From an uncultured Clostridium sp. (GTDB lineage Bacteria; Bacillota; Clostridia; TANB77; CAG-508), in contig URZW01000020.1 of NCBI GenBank assembly GCA_900552555.1, positions 1-27,599 on the forward strand: a stretch of 27,599 nucleotides of DNA. The letters are read 5' to 3'. The position numbers and the translations under genes were made by a program. This document shows positions 8,530-16,027 of the stretch, one piece after another; the stretch's first letter is position 1; every line of letters starts with the position of its first letter. The notes beneath the pieces are model-generated. The model worked only from the letters and a program-made list of their open reading frames with translations. It ran no database searches and was not told the origin of the DNA.

Positions 8530-8752
8530 ATCTGAAAAACCAAAGTGCAAATTATTAGGAGAAGACGGAAATATTTATAACTTAATGGGAATTGCATCTA
8601 GAACATTAAAGAAAAATGGACTAGAAGAAGAGGCAAAAGAAATGTTTAATAAGATAACTACAGAAGCAAAAAGTTATGATGAAGCGTTATGTATTATAAT
8701 GGATTATGTAGATGTTACAGGAGAAGAAATATCAGAAGATGAAGAATATTGA
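8513..8752 (+). CDS. Small ICE protein, paralogue of the preceding C-terminal domain
   Basis: A 79-residue protein starting at the ATG at 8513 next to GAGGAGG and overlapping the previous gene by 17 bases. Its core PKCKLLGEDGNIYNLMG, SRTLKKNGLEEEAKEM and SYDEALCIIMDYV repeats the C-terminal domain of the upstream protein, indicating tandem duplication. In this family Cys and Gly-Glu-Asp-Gly positions are the best conserved; function unknown. It is the last gene before the oriT candidate. Confidence 0.65.
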   Translation: MKNLNKSEKPKCKLLGEDGNIYNLMGIASRTLKKNGLEEEAKEMFNKITTEAKSYDEALCIIMDYVDVTGEEISEDEEY

Positions 8753-8804
8753 TAAAAATTAAGAAAATTTGAGGATGTCTAAATGACTACCTCTATTTTT
8801 TAAA

Positions 8805-8910
8805 GCACCCAGCTAAAAGCCACGCTTTTAGGCAGTTTTGGGGTGACAGTAGGTCGCCCTGATCCTGCAAAATTGCTTGAAGGCAATTTTGATTGATAAA
8901 GTGGGAGCAA
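8805..8910 (+). other. Candidate origin of transfer (oriT)
   Basis: Intergenic DNA directly upstream of the MobC-like and relaxase genes, more G+C-rich than its surroundings. It holds a perfect 8-bp inverted repeat CTAAAAGC/GCTTTTAG (8813-8820, 8824-8831) nested between CACCC (8806-8810) and GGGTG (8841-8845), and a perfect 9-bp repeat CAAAATTGC/GCAATTTTG (8868-8876, 8883-8891), followed by GATAAAGTGGGAGCAAGG. I recall similar sequence preceding the mobC gene of related ICEs. The nic position cannot be fixed by eye; the GATAAAGTGGG stretch after the second repeat is the likeliest area. Upstream, 8771-8800 has a weak GAGG-loop-CCTC hairpin with a T run that may end the accessory operon. Confidence 0.6.
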
Positions 8911-8919
8911 GGAGGAAGT

Positions 8920-9384
8920 TTGGAAAATAAAAAATCAAGTGAAAAATTAGAAAAATTAACTATAAGAATTTCAAAAAGTAAAAAAGAAATGCTAAAAAAG
9001 ATGGTAGAAAAAAGTTCATATAATAGTCTTTCTGAAATAGCAAGGGCAGGGATTGAAAAAGAACTAAATGTTGAAATGTATAAAGAAAGTTTGGATTTTA
9101 TAGTAAAAGCATTCGATCAAATGTTAGATGAAAAGTTAAAACCATTTATAGCAAGTCAAAGAAAAATAAATGCAAAATATTTAAGAACATCAGTAATAAA
9201 CACATATTTGCAGGGAGAAGTAATGTATAAATTACTAGGAGATGATATGCATAAGGAGTTCATAAATATGTTAAATAATGCTCGTAAAAAAGCCAACTAT
9301 TATATATCACGAGACACAGAAAAAATGAACAAACAGGATTTATATGATTTTTATACAATAGGAGAATTATATAGAAATGAATAA
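8920..9384 (+). CDS. MobC-like relaxosome accessory protein (ribbon-helix-helix)
   Basis: A 154-residue protein with an N-terminal ribbon-helix-helix-like segment (LEKLTIRISKSKKEMLKKMV, then SLSEIARAGIEKEL) typical of plasmid and ICE MobC proteins that bind oriT and help the relaxase melt DNA. The C-terminal part is helical and may contact the relaxase. The start is the TTG at 8920, four bases after AAGGAGG (8909-8915). Its end overlaps the relaxase start at 9377, so the two are coupled. The adjacent inverted repeats are its probable binding site. Confidence 0.7.
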   Translation: MENKKSSEKLEKLTIRISKSKKEMLKKMVEKSSYNSLSEIARAGIEKELNVEMYKESLDFIVKAFDQMLDEKLKPFIASQRKINAKYLRTSVINTYLQGEVMYKLLGDDMHKEFINMLNNARKKANYYISRDTEKMNKQDLYDFYTIGELYRNE

Positions 9385-10609
9385 TATAATTTTCTTATTT
9401 GAAACATTTAATCCAAATAAAAGAACTACATTTTTTAAACATAAAAATTATACAAATTATTTGGCATATAGTGAATATGCTATAAAAAATAAAAATACTG
9501 AACATGGATTATTTGGAAAGATTGCAGATTTTCCAGATATAGAAAAAATGAAAGATATAGAGCCAGTAAATTCATATATAACTAATTTAGCATATAACAA
9601 AATGCCAATATTCAGATGTACGATATCATTAGATGAATATGATGCAATAAGATTGGGGTATGATTCAAAAGAAAAATGGAAAGAACTTTTTGAAAGTAAG
9701 TTAATAAGTTTTGCTAAAAAAATGAATATAAAATATGAAGATTTACAATATGCAGGTGCTGTTCATTTAGAAAGTGGACATCCACATTTACAAGTAATGA
9801 TGTGGAGTAAGCAAAAAGAAAAAATGAATTATTTTATAAAATATAATGTAATAAATAAAATGAAAGATGAATTTACTAATAGCATTTTTAGAGATGATTT
9901 ATTACAATTATATAAGGAAAAGGATATTGCTAAAAAGAAGATAATACAAGAAAATATAACATTACAAAATTTGAAAAAAATAAGTAGTGATAGTAAATTT
10001 TTAAAAGACATGATGAGATATGAAAAAGATTATCAAAATAAGAAAATTATTCCACAAAGACTTAAATATAGAAATATAAAAAATATTGCATTAGATTTAT
10101 TAGAATTAAGAAAATTATTAAAAGAAACAAGTGGAAGTATAAAATATCAATATTTAAAGAAGTATCCTGAAGTTATAAAAAAAGTAGATGATTTATCACA
10201 AAAAATTATTGAGAAGTCATTAGATACACAAAAGCAAATTAATGAATATATATTGGCAAAACAGAAAATTATTACTTTTAAGTATAGTGATAAAAATAAA
10301 ATTGAAGAAGCACAAAAATTGGAAATAGAAAAAGCAGAAGAAGAAATAAAAAAGATAATAGGAAATCAAATTTTGAATTTTGAGAGAGCCTTATTAAATC
10401 AAAAAATAGAAGATGATAAAACAATGTACTATAATGAAACTGAAAGTTTGATATGGAGAATATTTAATTGTGTTTATTTTTCAGCAAGACAAGAGGAAAA
10501 GTATGTGAAAAATTTTGAAATAAAATATAAAAAACAATTATCTAAACAAGCAAAAAAAGATATTGCAATTAATAAAATGAATGCATCTAGTTTTAACTGG
10601 GAAAAATAA
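9377..10609 (+). CDS. MobL/MobP-type relaxase
   Basis: A 410-residue relaxase that would nick oriT and stay bound to the 5' end during transfer. The metal-binding triad is seen as H130-L-E-S-G-H135-P-H137, following the block SLDEYDAIRLGYDSKEKWKE that is typical of MobL proteins. The N-terminal Tyr-rich segment (YTNYLAYSEYAIKNK) holds the probable catalytic tyrosine, as in MobL proteins where a YxxYxxR-like motif lies near the N-terminus. The C-terminal 200 residues are coiled and Lys/Glu-rich. It is uninterrupted, unlike the downstream coupling protein. Exact MOB class needs a profile search. Confidence 0.8.
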   Translation: MNNIIFLFETFNPNKRTTFFKHKNYTNYLAYSEYAIKNKNTEHGLFGKIADFPDIEKMKDIEPVNSYITNLAYNKMPIFRCTISLDEYDAIRLGYDSKEKWKELFESKLISFAKKMNIKYEDLQYAGAVHLESGHPHLQVMMWSKQKEKMNYFIKYNVINKMKDEFTNSIFRDDLLQLYKEKDIAKKKIIQENITLQNLKKISSDSKFLKDMMRYEKDYQNKKIIPQRLKYRNIKNIALDLLELRKLLKETSGSIKYQYLKKYPEVIKKVDDLSQKIIEKSLDTQKQINEYILAKQKIITFKYSDKNKIEEAQKLEIEKAEEEIKKIIGNQILNFERALLNQKIEDDKTMYYNETESLIWRIFNCVYFSARQEEKYVKNFEIKYKKQLSKQAKKDIAINKMNASSFNWEK

Positions 10610-10665
10610 CAATGAACATTTATTATAAAGTAGATGTTCTTTTAATTTACATGAAAAGGAGGAAT

Positions 10666-12621
10666 GTGGAGTTCCAAAAAAGGAGAAAAAACATAAATAG
10701 AAAAATTTTACTTATAATAGCGATAATATTTAGTATAGGAATATGTGCTTACACATCTGTAAATCTACATTTTTTATTAAGTAAAGATTTTGAAAGTATG
10801 CTAAATTTAAATTTGCAAGACATAATAAAAATACTATTCACAGACAAAAGAATATTACTTATATTTATAATATTAGAAACAATAGTAATAACATTTTTAC
10901 TATTATTTACAAATAAAACTAAAAATATATATCATAGTAAAACAGTAAAATTAACAGATAAGATAGAAGTACCAGTGCCAGCAGGAGATGGACAATATGG
11001 TACAGCTTGGTGGTTACAAAAAAAAGACTATGACAAGATATTTAATTACAATATAATTGATAGAAACAAGGAATATAAAGAAAGTTGTTTTGATTCAGGT
11101 GGAATAATAACTAATTTTGAAAGAAATGGAAATCTAGAAAAAATACATTTCATTGGAGACAATTTACATACGATTTTAATAGGTAGTTCAGGATCAGGAA
11201 AGTCAAGGTCAATTTTAATTCCAAGTATAACAATGCTTGGGTTAGCATCAGAAAATATGCTAATTAGTGATGTAAAAGGTGAATTATATTTATATACAGC
11301 ACCAAAATTAAAAGAACTTGGATATAATGTAATTGCATTAGATTTTATAAATTTTTTAAAAAGTAATCATTATAATTTTTTAGACTTAGTTATAAATGCA
11401 GTAGAAGATGATAATATTCCACTTGCTGAAAGTCTTGTAAATGATATTGTAAATATATTAGTAGAAAAGAATGATAAGACAGAGCCTATCTGGGTTAATG
11501 GAGAACAGAGTGTAATAAAAACAGCAATTATGGCTGTGGTACTTGAAAATAAAGGCAGAAGAGAATATCAAACTTTAACAAATGCTTATTATTTTGTGGC
11601 TGAAATGTTTAAAACAGCAGATGATGGTGAAATGTTAATTGACAAATATATGAAAAATAAATCAGCAGAAGATCCTATAAAAAAGTTTTTTGCAGTAGCA
11701 GGTACAGCACCATCAAAAACAAGAGGAAGTTTTGTGGCGGCAGCACTTTCTACTTTACAAATGTTTGTAAGTGAATATGTTGCAGATACAATACAAAAAT
11801 CGGATTTTGATTTAAGAGATTTTGCAACAAAGAAAACAGTAATATATATTTTATTGAGTGATGATAAATTAACATATCATAAATTACGGTAGTCTATTAG
11901 TACAACAGTTATATACAGCAATTGTAGATAGCAGTAGAAATTCAGGAGGAGAGCTACCTATAAGAATGAATTTTATATTGGATGAATTTGCTAACTTTAC
12001 AAAAATTGATACATTTCAGTCAATGCTAACAGTTTCAAGACGGTAGAAATTGCAGATTTACAATTGCAATTCAAAGTTTTGGACAACTAGAAGAAAAATA
12101 CGGAAAAGAAGGAGCACAGAATATTTTAGACAATGCTACTCTAATATATTTAAAATCAAATAGTGTTGAAACAGCAACTAAAATATCAGACAAATTACGG
12201 AGTATATTCAGCACAAAGTTATGGTGAAAGTAGTAACACGAATATTAAATATGATAATAGTAGTAGCAGTATGAGTTTAATTTCTAGAAAGATGTTAACA
12301 GCAGATGAAGTGCTAAGAATACAAAGCCCAATTATTTTAGTAATGATTGCAGGTGAATATTCAGCTATATTATATGTTCCAGATATATCAAAAATGTATT
12401 TTAATAAATTAAATGGAATGGGAACAAAAGAAGAAAATAAAAAATTAAGAATCAAAAGAGAGGAAGAAAGACCAATAAGAGAAATTCAAAAGGTTAAAAT
12501 ATGGAATATTTGGGATGAAATAAATAATATGGATGAAGAAGATTTTGAAGAAAGACAGAATTTAAAAGAACTTCGTGAAAATTGGAGAGTAAGTAGGAAG
12601 AGAAAGGACAATGATGAATAA
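10666..12621 (+). CDS. virD4: VirD4/TraG-type coupling protein with three +1 CGG frameshifts
   Basis: A coupling ATPase that brings the relaxase-DNA complex to the channel. It can be read as 650 residues only if one C is skipped at 11887, 12041 and 12198. Two N-terminal membrane helices (about residues 12-32 and 63-85) precede Walker A IGSSGSGKS (Lys179), then Walker B FILDEF (439-440) and SRGRN after the first and second shifts, and the KLGVYS and TADEVLRI blocks after the third. Without the first shift translation ends at a TAG directly after CGG, giving a 408-residue product with no Walker B. The start is uncertain: GTG 10666 is only three bases after AAAAGGAGG; ATG 10651 and ATG 10612 lie upstream in frame without SD. 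The 3' end overlaps the next gene. Confidence 0.85.
11887..11889 (+). other. CGG +1 frameshift site 1 (virD4)
   Basis: Incoming frame TTA CGG TAG; skipping the C gives TTA GGT AGT CTA, restoring Leu-Gly-Ser-Leu-Leu of the VirD4 family. A stop codon follows CGG immediately in the zero frame. The new glycine is residue 408. Confidence 0.85.
12041..12043 (+). other. CGG +1 frameshift site 2 (virD4)
   Basis: Incoming frame AGA CGG TAG; skipping the C gives AGA GGT AGA AAT, restoring the strongly conserved SRGRN motif of VirD4/TraG proteins. Again TAG follows CGG directly in the zero frame. Confidence 0.85.
12198..12200 (+). other. CGG +1 frameshift site 3 (virD4)
   Basis: Incoming frame TTA CGG AGT, with a TGA 21 bases after the CGG codon; skipping the C gives TTA GGA GTA TAT, restoring the KLG-x-Y segment of the family and the open frame to 12621. 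Confidence 0.85.
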
Positions 12622-12964
12622 AAATAAAGAAAAAATAAAAACAGCAATTAAGATTGGTTTAAGAATAATCTTATTTGTTGTTTTATTATTTGCAATGCAA
12701 CAGATAGTTCATGCAGCAAGTTTTGAAGAAACTAAATTAGTTATAGGAACACAAAATTTAGTTAATGCAGTAATTAAATGGCTAACTGGTATAGGAATAA
12801 CAATTTGTGGTGGTTATTTCATTTACTATGTTTATTGCCTAAAAACAAATGATGAGGGAGAAAGAAGAAGAAATATGCAAAATATTAAAACAACTTTAAT
12901 ATCAATGGTATTAATTACTTGTGGTTTGGCACTTATAGATGTAATTCTTGGATTCTACAGATAA
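12614..12964 (+). CDS. VirB2/TrbC-like pilin subunit
   Basis: A 116-residue protein with a signal-peptide-like N-terminus (basic start, hydrophobic stretch, then VHAAS, a likely cleavage site near residue 36) and two further hydrophobic segments (KWLTGIGITICGGYFIYYV and MVLITCGLALIDVILGF) separated by a charged loop. This is the architecture of VirB2/TrbC pilins of type IV secretion systems, and the place between virD4 and trbL agrees. ATG 12614 is five bases after AAAGGA; ATG 12611 is also in frame. It overlaps the end of virD4. Confidence 0.65.
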   Translation: MNKNKEKIKTAIKIGLRIILFVVLLFAMQQIVHAASFEETKLVIGTQNLVNAVIKWLTGIGITICGGYFIYYVYCLKTNDEGERRRNMQNIKTTLISMVLITCGLALIDVILGFYR

Positions 12965-13004
12965 AGAAAATTATTGAATTTTCTTTGAATAGAGGTGATA
13001 AAAA

Positions 13005-13848
13005 ATGGCAGATATGCTTGTAGAATTAATTCAAAAATTTATTGATGGATCAGAGGCAACACTAAATTCATTATTTAAAAGTATGGTGAATTTGGTGTTT
13101 TTTATAGAAAGAGAATTAAATAGCATACAAGTGCAGGGTGGCAGTAAAATAGATTTCAATGGAATATATCAAGTTGTATTTAATTATGCTTGTTTTATTT
13201 TAGTAATTGTATTTATTGCAAAATTAATAAAGATATATTTTTTACAAAATGATGGGGATGCAGAAAAAAATCCAATTCATTTAATTGTTGGAATGTTAAA
13301 AGCAGTAATAATTATGATTTGTTGTAAAGAAATTTATGATATATTTGTCGGAATCACAAGTAGTTTTCTAAATAGCATTTTAGGTGCTATGCCTGTTAAA
13401 ACGGTAAGTTTATCTGAAGTGTTAAGTGGAAATATTGCAGGAGGTATTTTTACAGCAGTAGCATGTTTAGTATTACTGATAACTTGGCTAGTTTTAATTT
13501 GCCAGTTTATTATGAAGGGAATTGAAATGTTACTAATGAGAATGGGAATACCATTTGCAAGTATTCGGACTTTTAAATTCAGATGGAGGAGTATTTCCTG
13601 AATATATAAGAGGCTTTTTAATGACATCATTTACATTGGTAATACAATTAACGCTTATGAATTTGTCAATTTTAGTAACAATAAATGGACATTTAATTTA
13701 TGCTATTGCAATAGCAGTAATATCAGTAAATACACCAATGATACTATCAAAATATTTGGTAAAACCAAATGGAAGTATTATAAATTCAGCAGGAAATACA
13801 GCACGTAATTTAAGGGCATTGACACCTAGATTAAGAAGGAGGAGATAA
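13005..13848 (+). CDS. TrbL/VirB6-like polytopic channel protein with one +1 CGG frameshift
   Basis: Read with one skipped C at 13566, this is a 280-residue membrane protein with several hydrophobic segments (for example VVFNYACFILVIVFIAKLI, LVLLITWLVLICQFIM, and after the shift FTLVIQLTLMNLSILVTI and a further one) and a basic tail (TPRLRRRR). TrbL/VirB6 proteins form the inner-membrane part of the conjugation channel. Without the shift, translation continues for 11 codons into an unrelated sequence and stops at 13601, losing the last membrane segments. ATG 13005 has GAGGTGAT ten bases upstream. The downstream gene's SD lies in the final codons. Confidence 0.75.
13566..13568 (+). other. CGG +1 frameshift site 4 (trbL-like)
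   Basis: Incoming frame ATT CGG ACT; skipping the C gives ATT GGA CTT TTA AAT, and the open frame then continues to 13848. The new glycine is residue 188 of the channel protein. Confidence 0.8.
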
Positions 13849-13850
13849 GA

Positions 13851-14448
13851 ATCGAAACTTTACAAGAAATAATACGAGTTTTAAGAAATATTGGCATCGC
13901 TATTGGGGGTGTAACATTTATTATCTTATTAATAAAAATGAGTGTAGAGCCTGATAACAAAATGAAATATATAAAATTAGCAAAAAATACAGTTATAGCA
14001 AGTATATTAATAACATTGTCACTAAGCCTTTTAGAAATCCCTAAAAGTTATTTTGGAACACCTACTGGAATTGCAGATGATGAAACAAGTGATATTACAT
14101 TCGCTAAAATAGAAGATAAAGATTGTCAAAATAGAGAAGTTGTAAATATAGATGGAAAGAGATATGTTATAACAGATTCAAATAAAACAATTGCAGCATT
14201 AACTGACAATGAAGAATTGCATGAAGCCTTTGGACTATATTCTTCAGCTAAAGTAGTAGAAAATGTAAGCTATTTAAGACTATTTAATGATTGTCAAGGC
14301 TTTTGGAAAGGCTATTATGCAGATATAGCATATTATAGAGATTCAGATGGATTTATTTTCCCTTCTAACTTTACATATCAAGATTATATAAATCATAAGG
14401 AAAATAATTCATTTGGTCGGAGGAGCAAGTGGAGGTGGTAGTAGATGA
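13851..14448 (+). CDS. Membrane protein with putative AUC start and one +1 CGG frameshift
   Basis: No ATG, GTG or TTG exists in this frame between the in-frame TAG at 13827 and the ATG at 13938, yet the reading frame from 13851 encodes a hydrophobic helix (IGIAIGGVTFIILLI) and GGAGG at 13838-13842 sits eight bases before ATC at 13851. I therefore place the start at ATC. The product would be 198 residues: two membrane helices, then an extracytoplasmic domain of about 120 residues that I do not recognise. At 14418 the frame meets CGG; skipping C gives a Gly-rich tail (GGGASGGGSR) and a TGA that overlaps the next ATG as ATGA. Without the shift it ends at 14441 in RSKWRW. If translation began at ATG 13938 the first helix would be lost. 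Confidence 0.55.
14418..14420 (+). other. CGG +1 frameshift site 5
   Basis: Incoming frame GGT CGG AGG; skipping the C gives GGT GGA GGA GCA and a stop overlapping the prgI start (ATGA, 14445-14448). The zero frame stops at 14439-14441. Homology support is weaker here than at the other sites because the gene is not a well-known family; the change in frame yields a low-complexity glycine tail. Confidence 0.6.
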
Positions 14449-14762
14449 AAAAAACTGTAAAAATACCATCACAAATTAAATTGCAAACCGAATTTTTTGA
14501 AGGATATGGTATGGCTGAATTAATAAAAAGTATTATTGTTTTGGCTATATCAAGTATAATTGCATATTGCATATATAAAATAACAAAAACCACTTTATTA
14601 GCAACATTCTTAGTTATAGGAAGTACAGCGATTTCAGTTGTATTTGTTACTAAAAATAGAAGTGGTTTTTCTTTAATGGATAATATAAAAAATATCGTAA
14701 AATATGAACTTATGCAAAAAGGGTATAAGTATGAAAGAGGGAATTTCAATAAAAGAGAATAA
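14445..14762 (+). CDS. PrgI-family conjugation protein
   Basis: A 105-residue protein of the PrgI type found just before VirB4 in Gram-positive type IV secretion operons: a basic N-terminus (KKTVKIPSQIKLQTE), two adjacent hydrophobic helices (ELIKSIIVLAISSIIAYCIY and TTLLATFLVIGSTAISVVFV), then a conserved Asn-rich turn and a helical C-terminus (SLMDNIKNIVKYELMQKGYKY). It probably helps anchor VirB4 to the membrane channel (family inference). Its start overlaps the upstream stop as ATGA, and its end overlaps the next gene's ATG at 14731. Confidence 0.75.
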   Translation: MKKTVKIPSQIKLQTEFFEGYGMAELIKSIIVLAISSIIAYCIYKITKTTLLATFLVIGSTAISVVFVTKNRSGFSLMDNIKNIVKYELMQKGYKYERGNFNKRE

Positions 14763-15342
14763 ATCATTAAATGAATTTTTAAATATTAGAAAAATTGAAG
14801 ATAACTTTTTATATACATTAGATAAACAAGTAATTTCTTTTATAAGAGTACATCCAATAAATACGGAATTATTTTCAGAAGAGGAACTTATACAAAAAAT
14901 GAATAGTTCAAGTGTTGAGTTTAGTAATGAACAACAACCATATACTATTTTTATAATTCCTAGAAAAGTAGATATTGCAGATTTTATAAAAGAACAAGAA
15001 GATTTAAAGAAAAAATTAAAAGATGAGGCAAGTATAAGAATTGTTGAAAAAAGAATTATATCAACACATGAAATGGTTGCAAATAAAAACATTATCGAAA
15101 ATGAATTTTATCTATATATATGGGAGAATGCATCAGAGAATGTTGAAGAAAAATTAGAAAAAAGAGCAATAAACTGGAAAAATAGATTAAAACAATGTGA
15201 TTTGGAATCTGAAATATTAGAGAAGACAGAAATTATATTATTAATTAAAAGTTTTACAATTCCAGAATTTGCTCGAAAGGAGAGTGTGGATTATGATGAT
15301 AGCATCATAAAAATAAGGAGAAATAGTGTTAAAAATAAATAA
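14731..15342 (+). CDS. VirB4-associated cytoplasmic protein
   Basis: A 203-residue protein resembling the N-terminal domain of VirB4-type ATPases, encoded as a separate gene between prgI and virB4 in related elements. It begins with a LNEFLNIRKIEDNFLYTLDK segment, followed by a VISFIRVHPIN strand, a long Glu/Lys helical region, and a closing IILLIKSFTIPEF block. It lacks ATPase motifs. ATG 14731 is chosen with AAAAAGGG nine bases upstream; an in-frame ATG at 14704 has no SD. Its last 17 bases overlap the start of the methyltransferase gene, which lies where virB4 would be expected to follow directly. Confidence 0.6.
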   Translation: MKEGISIKENKSLNEFLNIRKIEDNFLYTLDKQVISFIRVHPINTELFSEEELIQKMNSSSVEFSNEQQPYTIFIIPRKVDIADFIKEQEDLKKKLKDEASIRIVEKRIISTHEMVANKNIIENEFYLYIWENASENVEEKLEKRAINWKNRLKQCDLESEILEKTEIILLIKSFTIPEFARKESVDYDDSIIKIRRNSVKNK

Positions 15343-16027
15343 TGTTTACAATATGGATTGTATGGAAGGAATAAAATTATTAGATGATAAAAGTATCGAT
15401 TTAGTGATAATAGATCCGCCATATAAATTAAATTTAAGCAAATTAAAACATCCATCAAGTTTTAATAGTTATGCAAATGAACTATTAGATTTAAAGGATG
15501 GATTTGATTTAAAAGTATTAGATTTATTAGTACAAAAAATGAAAAAGATAAATATATACATTTACTGTTCTAAAAGGCAGGTAAAGGAATTACTGGAATA
15601 TTTTATGAATAAAGATTGTAATTATGAAATATTAACATGGCATAAAATGAATCCTAGTCCATTAACAAATAATAATTATTTGCCTGATACAGAATATGTG
15701 GTATTTGCAAGAGAAAAGGGAGTAAGGCTATATGGAAATTATCATACTAAAAGAAAATATTATATTTCAGGAGTAAATCAAGTCGACAAGAAAAAATGGA
15801 AGCATCCAACTATAAAACCATTACCGTTTATAGAAAATCACATAATAAATTCAAGCAACGAGGGTGATTTGATTTTGGATTGTTTTGCTGGAAGTGGTAC
15901 AACTCTGGTTGGAGCAATAAATCAAAATAGAAATTTTATAGGTTTTGAAATAAATAGCCAATACTATGAAATAGCAAAACAAAGAATAAAAGAAGCATTA
16001 GAAACAAAGGCAGGTGATAAAAAATAA
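15326..16027 (+). CDS. DNA methyltransferase, beta class (N6-adenine or N4-cytosine)
   Basis: A 233-residue methyltransferase with catalytic motif IV DPPY at residues 30-33 and the SAM-binding FAGSGT motif at 187-192 in the C-terminal part (motif order IV then I, the beta class, as in M.HinfI-like enzymes). The middle section, with HPTIKPL before the SAM-binding domain, is typical. No restriction endonuclease gene accompanies it, so it is an orphan enzyme that could pre-modify the element's DNA against restriction in recipients. The start is the GTG at 15326, five bases after AAGGAG. It sits inside the virB4 region, overlapping the upstream gene and ending across the presumed virB4 start. Confidence 0.85.
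   Translation: MLKINNVYNMDCMEGIKLLDDKSIDLVIIDPPYKLNLSKLKHPSSFNSYANELLDLKDGFDLKVLDLLVQKMKKINIYIYCSKRQVKELLEYFMNKDCNYEILTWHKMNPSPLTNNNYLPDTEYVVFAREKGVRLYGNYHTKRKYYISGVNQVDKKKWKHPTIKPLPFIENHIINSSNEGDLILDCFAGSGTTLVGAINQNRNFIGFEINSQYYEIAKQRIKEALETKAGDKK

Noticed and set aside
16016..16027. Programmed -1 shift fusing methyltransferase and VirB4 at the A run
   Set aside because: The run is preceded by T, so it is not an X-XXY-YYZ heptamer, and no stimulating hairpin is seen; an AUA start is the simpler reading, though neither is proven.
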